From Rhodeus uyekii (Eukaryota > Chordata > Actinopteri > Cypriniformes > Acheilognathidae), in contig JAWRVZ010000312.1 in NCBI GenBank assembly GCA_037043235.1, positions 398,501 through 462,500 of the forward strand: a DNA stretch of 64,000 nucleotides, written 5' to 3'. The notes below the pieces were generated by a model. It made no database searches and was not told where the DNA came from. It was given only the letters and a program-made list of their open reading frames with translations. The number at the start of each line of letters is the position of its first letter. Position 1 is the stretch's first letter. The position numbers and the translations under genes are program-made. Shown here piece after piece: positions 11,970-22,345 of the stretch.

Positions 11970-13140
11970 GTGGTGGGAATCAAGATAACCGAAATGGATG
12001 CCACACCGAGACCTTGGCACCCGTTCAGACACCCAGGGCTGTGCGGCCTGAGAGGCACCACATGTATTCTGACTGTGATATCAATAATGATCTGTACTAT
12101 AATTCTATATGCAACAGGGGCCATCGATCAGACCAAAGAGACCAACGACACCGCTCTGAGCAGCAACAACACACCATCGCGGGAGGAGTCACGCTGGTGG
12201 AGGGGTCTGAAGTAAGATTTGAGTGTAATCCCTATGAGAAGAACTGCATTAACTGTATAAAAGTCAGCTACTGGGCCAGGTATGGCCAAGTGTATTTTTG
12301 CAGACACCCATGGAAATGGTCTGATGTGGTGGCCTACCACGAACCAACGACTTATGGGACTGATGAGAGATTCAGAGTGAGCAAGAAAGGGTGGGCTGGA
12401 AACAGAGACAATCGAGGAGGAATGGTGGTAGCGGTGAAAGGTGAAAGACTATCTGATGAAGGAATGTACTACTGTGGAATCGACAAAAGCGGAACAGATT
12501 GGCAACAACAAATCTATCTGAAGGTAGGACCAAAGGCTCCCAGCGCTGTGGGAACTCTGGTTGAACCAGGAGACTTAAGTAAACATGACTGGCTAGTGGG
12601 CCGTAGAGAACAACGGACCGGTGAAAAATGACAACACCATGAACTGTTCAATGACTTGTCTGGGACAAGAACCGTCATCTTCACTTGTCCTTTCAACAAA
12701 CCGAATGACACTTCAGCAGCATCAGTCTGGGTTTTTCCTACTGGAATGCCACAACGGGTAGCTATGAACAAGACCAATGGTTTGGAATGGACTGTCTTAG
12801 AAATAGCAAACAGTACTGAAAATGCTTTGGGTCTGATTAATGATGAACTAGCACAAATCAGAGATGCTGTAATACAGAACAGATTGGTGTTAGATATGTT
12901 AACTGATGAGAAAGGAGGGGTATGTAAGATTTTAAGTACATCCTGCTGTTTTTACATCCCAGATTACAGTGACAACGTAACAAAATGTAATTGATCACAT
13001 GAGGATGGCCGTAAAAGAGCCACCAAGAGTTGATAGCCAATGGTTCGAATGGTTTACTTACTTGTGATAGCATTTGATCTTGATAGTAATTCAATGTGTT
13101 TCAGCATTTGTGCAAAGAACTGTGACCAGCACAGTTTTGT
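11970..13140 (+). pseudogene. env: Retroviral env remnant with an Ig V-set-like domain
   Basis: An N-terminal hydrophobic segment (ILTVISIMICTIILY, about 12065-12110) looks like a leader or anchor. After a frame change near 12150-12200, a 12014-frame ORF carries a block with cysteines at 12224 and 12473, a tryptophan between them, and SDEGMYYCGI at its end. This is the D-x-G-x-Y-x-C signature of immunoglobulin V-set domains, most like CD300/pIgR-type domains. A TGA at 12629 interrupts the frame. The same frame then runs on to a transmembrane-subunit ectodomain ending in a CX6CC motif (CKILSTSCC, about 12930) before a stop at 12992. Much of the usual surface subunit is absent. The envelope would mediate entry; here it is broken and no restored form is given. 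Confidence 0.75.
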
Positions 13141-13403
13141 ATCAAATGATTTCTAATGTCTGTATAAACGACAAGATGATGATGATGTGAGGATGGTACT
13201 GACATGAATTAATCGAATTATGGTATTTTCTATCCTGAATATATATAATTGCTTGTTTATACCAAGGGGACTATCCCTACAAAAACAGCCTTAGCATTTC
13301 TTCCTTCTCAAATGCAAGTGAGTGATGATTTATATGAAAATCAGAGAATAGATGTAATGAAAGGACTAAAATTCTGAATATTATTTAGTTATCAATGAAT
13401 GAT

Positions 13404-13417
13404 AAAAAGGGAGGAAT
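13404..13417 (+). other. Polypurine tract
   Basis: AAAAAGGGAGGAAT-type purine run lies immediately before the right LTR start (TGTGATGG at 13418). This is the usual primer for plus-strand retroviral DNA synthesis. Confidence 0.85.
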
Positions 13418-14030
13418 TGTGATGGAATTTTATAGATGATATGTTTTCTCTTGACATTATTGATTATTGTGTGACATTAATTGTATTTTTGTTCTGTAGT
13501 AAAATATAATAAGTCTGAAGAAATACACTTGAGGTATAGAGAGGGTAATGTGTTCCTGATAAGGAATGGAAAATAACAACTGAGTCTTTAGCCTTGACTA
13601 GAGATATAAGTGTCGATGCTGCCCTCCCTTCTTTGTCACACTCTGCAGGGCAGCTTCGGATGTCTGTATGACTGTGTCCTTTTCTTGCAAGAAATAAACC
13701 TTTTTAAATTACAATTGGGATATTTGTCTCTTATTCAGAACTAGTAAAAGATTTTGCCACCACAATTTGGCGCTGCGAGCAGGGTTCCTTGGTTGTGTCT
13801 TCTGGACCCGGAGCGGACGGTGACTGGCCATCCTGGATCAAACAGGTTCAGCCCTACCTCGCAAAGGTTGAGAGAGAGGGGCCGACCGCAGGGGCCCAGG
13901 GGACACACCACTGGAACCAGAAAAGAACAGAAGTGGCAACAGAGTTTGGTCTGGTAAGAGACAAATCAATTTATTTACAATTGGGATATTTGTCTCTTAT
14001 TCAGAGCCAGTGAAAGATTTTGCCACCACA
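13418..14030 (+). repeat. 3' LTR, same composite structure as the 5' LTR
   Basis: It is 613 bp, the same length as the left LTR, and has the same internal order: full LTR-like unit to 13764, PBS plus leader, then a repeated U5 end to 14030. I find one substitution relative to the left copy (TAGTAAAAT here, TTGTAAAAT there). It is followed by the target duplication CTGTC at 14031-14035 and then DIRS coding sequence. Confidence 0.9.
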
Positions 14031-14035
14031 CTGTC

Positions 14036-14669
14036 CCAGGCACCCTTTGAACCTTTGGAGGAGCTTCCTATCAAACTCCTCTCCCTTAAGACCCTGCTTT
14101 TGCTGGCTATCACCTCGCTTAAGAGGGTCGGGGATCTTCAGGCCCTCTCGGTGGCTCCTTCATGCCTCGAGTTCGCGCCCGGGATGGCGAAAGCTTTTCT
14201 CCACCCGAGGCCAGGCTATGTCCCTAAGGTTCCCACTAATGTGGCTCGGTCTATTACGCTGCAGGCCTTCTGCCCTCCCCCATTTGGCGATCATGAGCAG
14301 GAGCACAAGAACAGGGTCTGTCCAGTGCGAGCACTGGATGCTTACGTTTTCAAGACTGCCACTTGGCGTAAGTCGGACCAACTGTTCGTTTGCTTTGGGA
14401 CCCCCAAGGGGGCTCCAGCTTCTAAGCAAACACTAAGCAGGTGGATAGTCGAGGCTATCTGTCTAGCTTATGAGTCGGCCGGACATGCCTCTCCTTTGAG
14501 GGTCCGGGCCCACTCCACTCGGAGCGTGGCGGCATCCAAGGCTCTCCTCTCTGGAGTCTCCTTGTCTGAGGTTTGTGCTGCGGCTGGCTGGTCCTCACCG
14601 CACACATTCATGAGGTTCTACCAGCTAGACCTCGATGCCGCCCCAGGGACCAGGGTGATCTCTCAGTGA
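14036..14669 (+). pseudogene. DIRS tyrosine recombinase, catalytic C-terminal part
   Basis: This is the catalytic half of the DIRS recombinase, resuming just after the provirus. Conserved residues are in place and in one frame to the TGA after RVISQ: the first arginine in SLKRVGDLQ (about 14125), the HSTR box (about 14512), a downstream SPHTF histidine (about 14602) and the nucleophile tyrosine in MRFYQLD (about 14621). That is the R...HxxR...H...Y set of tyrosine recombinases. Apart from the provirus, this half shows no internal stop. The gene cannot be expressed whole because its N-terminal half is 8.6 kb upstream and also has a frame change. Confidence 0.85.
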
Positions 14670-15067
14670 GCTGGGACACACCCGGATGCCGGTGTCGCTG
14701 AGGTGGCGTTGGTATAGCGTTCCCCTAGCGTTTGACGCAGCTCGAGTTCCCTGAAAGGGAACGTCTCGGGTTACGAATGTAACCCTGGTTCCCTGAGGGG
14801 AACGAGACGCTGCATCTTTGCTTCAGCTCCTTGCGCCTCCGGGCCCGCTTCAGACACTCTGTTGCTGGCGCTTCCGGGTCCCGGGCGCGCTTTTATGCTC
14901 TTCCTCATGACGTCACCGGCTCGCGCCGGCGGTGACGCATTCACATGCGTTCGTCTCTCATTGGTTGCACAGATCTTCACGTGACTGACGCAAGGCTATT
15001 TCCCCTAGCGTTTGACGCAGCGTCTCGTTCCCCTCAGGGAACCAGGGTTACATTTGTAACCCGAGAG
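14670..15067 (+). repeat. DIRS right terminal region with inverted repeats
   Basis: After the recombinase stop, a block around 14757-14816 (GGGTTACGAATGTAACCC, then GAGGGGAACGAGACGCTGC) recurs inverted at 15019-15066 (GCAGCGTCTCGTTCCCCTC, then GGGTTACATTTGTAACCC). This matches the terminal plus internal complementary repeat arrangement of DIRS elements. The right boundary lies at GAGAG, exactly where the next element's terminal repeat starts. Confidence 0.7.
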
Positions 15068-15520
15068 GTTTTTTACGATTGCTAAGCAGTAGTGGGCAGA
15101 TCTGTAGCAGCAGTTCATGTGGACCAAACTCTAGCTCGTTTTCATTGCTTGTACACAGTTTTCAAAACTCTACACACTTATCCCATGACTTTAACCACAA
15201 CCTGCACAACACTACAGATTTACAGCATTTAATTCAAATGCTAACACACTGCTGTCAACTGTGAACCACACAATCAAAACTATTATCATTCAAAAAATAT
15301 ATCATATTTCATTATATATAATATTATATAATAGTTATTTATATAACATTTCAATCAAAAAATAGATTTCAGCATTTCAAACACTGCTGATTGCAATTTC
15401 AGCTGAAAGGTTAAGCAGGTGTTTTAGACTTGTAGGTGAAAACACACACACACACACACATATATGTATATATATTTATATATATATATAAGAGTCATGA
15501 ATTAGTCTTTCTAAGATCTA

Positions 15521-15760
15521 ATGGAACACGGAAGGTTTGTTTGTGAAGGGAGAAGGGTGGCAGGGAGAGGGCGGATGCGTGGAGGAAGACAAAGAAGACA
15601 AAGAGCTGTTATTTCAGATGAAATAAGTGCTAAACTTATAGACATGTCATGAATGAAGGTCTCTCACTGAGAGAGGAAGGGTTGAGGGTGCAACCCAATC
15701 TGCAAAGATCCACAGCTGCATCTGTCATGATCATTTTCCAGCTTTCAAACAGGTGAGAGT
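15521..15760 (+). pseudogene. IS630-like transposase remnant, N-terminal
   Basis: From the ATG at 15521 the frame reads a basic start with RMRGGRQRRQR, followed by AVISDEISAKLIDMS and a stop. In the same neighbourhood a shifted frame continues with text resembling LREEGLRVQPNL. This pattern matches the N-terminal DNA-binding region of fish proteins labelled IS630-like transposases: a basic run, then a helix-turn-helix with a VQPN box. No catalytic DDE part is seen before the minisatellite starts. It is a relic and gives the element its family assignment. Confidence 0.5.
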
Positions 15761-16435
15761 TACATCCTTACAGTAAATGAAAACATTACAGGAATTTATT
15801 TTGTATTGCAATTATAGAATATTTACACATATATATATATATATATTACAGTAAGTTTGACAGTAAAATATATTTTTACAACAGGACCCAAAGGCTGCCC
15901 CCAACAGGAGGAAGAGAAACATTATTTTCAGATGCAGGAAAATGCTGTTGTTGACATGGTTATGGTCACCAGTGCAATACTGTAAAACTGTGGGATACTG
16001 AAGATAGAGAGCTGCTGATAATGATATATTTGTAAATGTTACAGACCTGGTTCTTCCGCAGGAGCATGAGAGAGAACATTAGATGTGATGCTGATGAAAC
16101 CTGTGGCTGATGCTACAGAGAGGCAGGATTAGCCCTTCAATTATTGTTCTAATTACAGTATGCACTTTTAGTTTCTACCTTGTTTCTCATTACTGTAAAT
16201 CCGTAAATTACTACAGACTATTGAAGCAAACTGCTGATTTTCATTTACCTTCAAGAATTTTTATGTTTTCATAATGTAAATACTGTAAATCATGTGAAAG
16301 AATGTCACTCTGTTCTTTGAAGACAATATTAGTTTGTATGAAGTCACTGAAATTGTTCAAACTGTAAAGAAAAGTTAGTATTTTCTGTATTGGTGTTTGA
16401 AGCTAGTGTTTTTACTCTCAGTGTGTTCTGAGTGA

Positions 16436-19400
16436 CAGTGTGTGTATCTCAGTGAGGGTTGTGCAGTGTGTGTATCTCAGTGAGGGTTGTGCAGTGTGTG
16501 TATCTCAGTGAGGGTTGTGCGGTGTGTGTATCTCAGTGAGGGTTGTGCAGTGTGTGTATCTCAGTGAGGGTTGTGCAGTGTGTGTTATCTCAGTGAGGGT
16601 TGTGCGGTGTGTGTATCTCAGTGAGGGTTGTGCAGTGTGTGTTATCTCAGTGAGGGTTGTGCGGTGTGTGTATCTCAGTGAGGGTTGTGCAGTGTGTGTT
16701 ATCTCAGTGAGGGTTGTGCGGTGTGTGTATCTCAGTGAGGGTTGTGCAGTGTGTGTTATCTCAGTGAGGGTTGTGCGGTGTGTGTATCTCAGTGAGGGTT
16801 GTGCAGTGTGCGTATCTCAGTGAGGGTTGTGCAGTGTGTGTATCTCAGTGAGGGTTGTGCAGTGTGTGTATCTCAGTGAGGGTTGTGCGGTGTGTGTATC
16901 TCAGTGAGGGTTGTGCAGTGTGTGTATCTCAGTGAGGGTTGTGCAGTGTGTGTATCTCAGTGAGGGTTGTTCAGTGTGTGTATCTCAGTGAGGGTTGTGC
17001 GGTGTGTGTATCTCAGTGAGGGTTGTTCAGTGTGTGTATCTCAGTGAGGGTTGTGCGGTGTGTGTATCTCAGTGAGGGTTGTTCAGTGTGTGTATCTCAG
17101 TGAGGGTTGTGCGGTGTGTGTATCTCAGTGAGGGTTGTGCGGTGTGTGTATCTCAGTGAGGGTCGTGCAGTGTGTGTATCTCAGTGAGGGTCGTGCAGTG
17201 TGTGTATCTCAGTGAGGGTTGTTCAGTGTGTGTATCTCAGTGAGGGTTGTGCGGTGTGTGTATCTCAGTGAGGGTTGTTCAGTGTGTGTATCTCAGTGAG
17301 GGTTGTTCAGTGTGTGTATCTCAGTGAGGGTTGTGCGGTGTGTGTATCTCAGTGAGGGTTGTGCAGTGTGTGTATCTCAGTGAGGGTTGTTCAGTGTGTG
17401 TATCTCAGTGAGGGTTGTTCAGTGTGTGTATCTCAGTGAGGGTCGTGCAGTGTGTGTATCTCAGTGAGGGTTGTTCAGTGTGTGTATCTCAGTGAGGGTT
17501 GTTCAGTGTGTGTATCTCAGTGAGGGTTGTTCAGTGTGTGTATCTCAGTGAGGGTCGTGCAGTGTGTGTATCTCAGTGAGGGTCGTGCAGTGTGTGTATC
17601 TCAGTGAGGGTTGTGCGGTGTGTGTATCTCAGTGAGGGTTGTGCAGTGTGTGTATCTCAGTGAGGGTTGTGCAGTGTGTGTATCTCAGTGAGGGTTGTGC
17701 AGTGTGTGTATCTCAGTGAGGGTTGTGCGGTGTGTGTATCTCAGTGAGGGTTGTTCAGTGTGTGTATCTCAGTGAGGGTTGTGCAGTGTGTGTATCTCAG
17801 TGAGGGTTGTGCAGTGTGTGTATCTCAGTGAGGGTCGTGCAGTGTGTGTATCTCAGTGAGGGTTGTGCGGTGTGTGTCTCTCAGTGAGGGTTGTGCAGTG
17901 TGTGTATCTCAGTGAGGGTTGTGCAGTGTGTGTATCTCAGTGAGGGTTGTGCGGTGTGTGTATTTCAGTGAGGGTTGTGCAGTGTGTGTATCTCAGTGAG
18001 GGTCGTGCAGTGTGTGTATCTCAGTGAGGGTTGTGTGGTGTGTGTATCTCAGTGAGGGTTGTGCGGTGTGTGTATCTCAGTGAGGGTCGTGCAGTGTGTG
18101 TATCTCAGTGAGGGTCATGCGGTGTGTGTATCTCAGTGAGGGTCGTGCGGTGTGTGTATCTCAGTGAGGGTCGTGCAGTGTGTGTATCTCAGTGAGGGTT
18201 GTGTGGTGTGTGTATCTCAGTGAGGGTTGTGTGGTGTGTGTATCTCAGTGAGGGTTGTGCGGTGTGTGTATCTCAGTGAGGGTCATGCAGTGTGTGTATC
18301 TCAGTGAGGGTCGTGCAGTGTGTGTATCTCAGTGAGGGTTGTGTGGTGTGTGTATCTCAGTGAGGGTTGTGTGGTGTGTGTATCTCAGTGAGGGTCATGC
18401 AGTGTGTGTATCTCAGTGAGGGTCGTGCAGTGTGTGTATCTCAGTGAGGGTTGTGTGGTGTGTGTATCTCAGTGAGGGTTGTGTGGTGTGTGTATCTCAG
18501 TGAGGGTTGTGCGGTGTGTGTATCTCAGTGAGGGTCGTGCAGTGTGTGTATCTCAGTGAGGGTCGTGCAGTGTGTGTATCTCAGTGAGGGTCGTGCAGTG
18601 TGTGTATCTCAGTGAGGGTCGTGCAGTGTGTGTATCTCAGTGAGGGTTGTGTGGTGTGTGTATCTCAGTGAGGGTCGTGCGGTGTGTGTATCTCAGTGAG
18701 GGTCGTGCGGTGTGTGTATCTCAGTGAGGGTCGTGCAGTGTGTGTATCTCAGTGAGGGTTGTGTGGTGTGTGTATCTCAGTGAGGGTTGTGCGGTGTGTG
18801 TATCTCAGTGAGGGTCGTGCAGTGTGTGTATCTCAGTGAGGGTCATGCGGTGTGTGTATCTCAGTGAGGGTCGTGCGGTGTGTGTATCTCAGTGAGGGTC
18901 GTGCGGTGTGTGTATCTCAGTGAGGGTTGTTCAGTGTGTGTATCTCAGTGAGGGTTGTGCGGTGTGTGTATCTCAGTGAGGGTCGTGCAGTGTGTGTATC
19001 TCAGTGAGGGTCATGCGGTGTGTGTATCTCAGTGAGGGTCGTGCAGTGTGTGTATCTCAGTGAGGGTTGTGTGGTGTGTGTATCTCAGTGAGGGTTGTGC
19101 GGTGTGTGTATCTCAGTGAGGGTTGTGCGGTGTGTGTATCTCAGTGAGGGTTGTTCAGTGTGTGTATCTCAGTGAGGGTTGTGCGGTGTGTGTATCTCAG
19201 TGAGGGTTGTGCGGTGTGTGTATCTCAGTGAGGGTCGTGCAGTGTGTGTATCTCAGTGAGGGTCATGCGGTGTGTGTATCTCAGTGAGGGTTGTGTGGTG
19301 TGTGTATCTCAGTGAGGGTTGTGCGGTGTGTGTATCTCAGTGAGGGTTGTGTGGTGTGTGTATCTCAGTGAGGGTTGTGCGGTGTGTGTATCTCAGTGAG

Positions 19401-20051
19401 GGTCGTGCAGTGTGTGTATCTCAGTGAGGGTCATGCGGTGTGTGTATCTCAGTGAGGGTCGTGCAGTGTGTGTATCTCAGTGAGGGTTGTGCGGTGTGTG
19501 TATCTCAGTGAGGGTCGTGCAGTGTGTGTATCTCAGTGAGGGTCGTGCGGTGTGTGTATCTCAGTGAGGGTTGTGCGGTGTGTGTATCTCAGTGAGGGTC
19601 GTGCAGTGTGTGTATCTCAGTGAGGGTCATGCGGTGTGTGTATCTCAGTGAGGGTCGTGCGGTGTGTGTATCTCAGTGAGGGTCGTGCGGTGTGTGTATC
19701 TCAGTGAGGGTTGTTCAGTGTGTGTATCTCAGTGAGGGTTGTGCGGTGTGTGTATCTCAGTGAGGGTCGTGCAGTGTGTGTATCTCAGTGAGGGTCATGC
19801 GGTGTGTGTATCTCAGTGAGGGTCGTGCAGTGTGTGTATCTCAGTGAGGGTTGTGTGGTGTGTGTATCTCAGTGAGGGTTGTGCGGTGTGTGTATCTCAG
19901 TGAGGGTCGTGCAGTGTGTGTATCTCAGTGAGGGTCATGCGGTGTGTGTATCTCAGTGAGGGTCGTGCGGTGTGTGTATCTCAGTGAGGGTCGTGCGGTG
20001 TGTGTATCTCAGTGAGGGTTATGCAATGTGTGTATCTCAGTGAGGGTTGTG
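16436..20051. repeat. 28-bp minisatellite, about 129 units
   Basis: The unit is GTGTGTATCTCAGTGAGGG followed by a variable TTGTGCAGT-type end, 28 bp in total. Units differ mainly at a few positions (TTGTGCAG, TTGTGCGG, TTGTTCAG, TTGTGTGG, TCGTGCAG, TCATGCGG). Between about 16560 and 16800, 28- and 29-bp units alternate as a 57-bp dimer. A run of 11 unit types starting at 18815 recurs starting at 19599, exactly 28 units (784 bp) later, so the array has grown by block duplication. Confidence 0.97.
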
Positions 20052-20292
20052 TTGTTGGAATGGGTTGTGCAGGTGATGTGAATGTTCAGCTCAGGTGAAT
20101 GTTAGTATTGCAGACTGTAGTTAGAGTTTTGCACATGTGACTCCAGTTGTGCTCACTGCTGCTTAGCAATCGTAAAAAACTGTATGTTGAATATGAAATG
20201 TAATGAAGAAATGATCAGAAACATGCAGAGGTTTTATCAGAGTGTTGTCAGCGATGCAGTTGTGTGTGTAGTTTAAGTCGAGTTGGTTGCTG

Positions 20293-20425
20293 AATTACAT
20301 TTACGTTTCCACAGCGACTTGCATTACATTCAAGAAACACATTGACATCTTGTTTCCCTGGGAGTCGAACCCATGACCTTGATGTTGCAAGCGCCGCTCT
20401 CTGCTGTTAGACACACAGGAAAGCA
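20293..20425 (-). mobile_element. tRNA-derived SINE fragment
   Basis: On the minus strand the head has a tRNA-like B box, GGTTCGACTCC (20361-20371), preceded by CAAGGTCATG-type sequence (here CATCAAGGTCATG). The tail is TGAATGTAATGCAAGTCGCT, followed by an AAATGTAATT end. This head-to-tail order is that of common cyprinid tRNA SINEs. Confidence 0.65.
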
Positions 20426-20662
20426 TTTGTGAGTATCTGTGATATTGAGTTGTTTGAGGTCATGTGAGTTTAGGAGAGAGAGTAAGTGTGTAGCACAAGA
20501 CTTCTCTACGTGAATGTTGAAATCACTAAAGACGAGTGAGATTCTCAGGAAATGAGGACAGCAGCAGATCATCTCCTCAACAAAACTGATCAGCTGGAGA
20601 TAGATCAGAGATTGATAGATTGGATGGAGATGAAACCAGATTAAATCCATGAAATGCATTTG

Positions 20663-22345
<1,683 letters not shown>

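Larger units (their letters stand above)
5442..14030 (+). mobile_element. Endogenous retrovirus (provirus) inside the DIRS recombinase
   Basis: This is a complete provirus by structure. It has TG...CA LTRs of 613 bp at both ends, a tRNA primer-binding site after the left LTR, a polypurine tract before the right LTR, and a 5-bp target duplication CTGTC (5437-5441 and 14031-14035). The gene order is gag (two CCHC knuckles), pol remnants (RT, RNase H, integrase) and env (CX6CC transmembrane subunit), which suggests a gamma/epsilon-like retrovirus. All three genes are broken by frameshifts, stops and deletions. The LTRs differ at only one position that I could find (near 5522 versus 13498), so integration is recent although the genome was already defective. 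Confidence 0.92.
3301..15067 (+). mobile_element. DIRS-type tyrosine-recombinase retrotransposon, twice interrupted
   Basis: The order reverse transcriptase, RNase H-like region, then tyrosine recombinase, followed by inverted repeats at the right end, is diagnostic of the DIRS order. The left part is truncated: the sequence begins inside the coding region, with no left terminal repeat. An L2 tail (3844-4033) interrupts the reverse transcriptase. An endogenous retrovirus (5442-14030) interrupts the recombinase. Without those insertions about 3 kb of DIRS DNA remains. The right terminal region (14757-15067) has two inverted copies of a GGGTTACNAATGTAACCC-centred block. The copy also has frameshifts, so it is dead. 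Confidence 0.85.
15068..20180 (+). mobile_element. IS630-like TIR transposon remnant carrying a minisatellite
   Basis: The ends GTTTTTTACGATTGCTAAGC (15068 on) and its inverse ending at 20180 form terminal inverted repeats. Similarity continues imperfectly for about 70 bp (AAACTCTAGC versus AAACTCTAAC). The right end reads ...AACTG followed by TA, as expected for an IS630/Tc1-class TA target. The left end lacks the matching TACA because DIRS sequence abuts there. The interior holds a degraded transposase start, simple repeats and a very large 28-bp tandem array. Confidence 0.65.

Noticed and set aside
16515..16823. ORF of 102 codons in the minisatellite (CVYLSEGCAVC repeats)
   Set aside because: It exists only because the 57-bp dimer is divisible by three. 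Simple repeat with no other coding signs.
16436..20051. CRISPR-like direct repeats
   Set aside because: Units are contiguous with no spacers, and the context is vertebrate. It is a minisatellite. The 99-bp array is rejected for the same reason.
20342..20425. Functional tRNA gene on the minus strand
   Set aside because: It has a B box, but the cloverleaf is incomplete and the sequence continues into a SINE tail.
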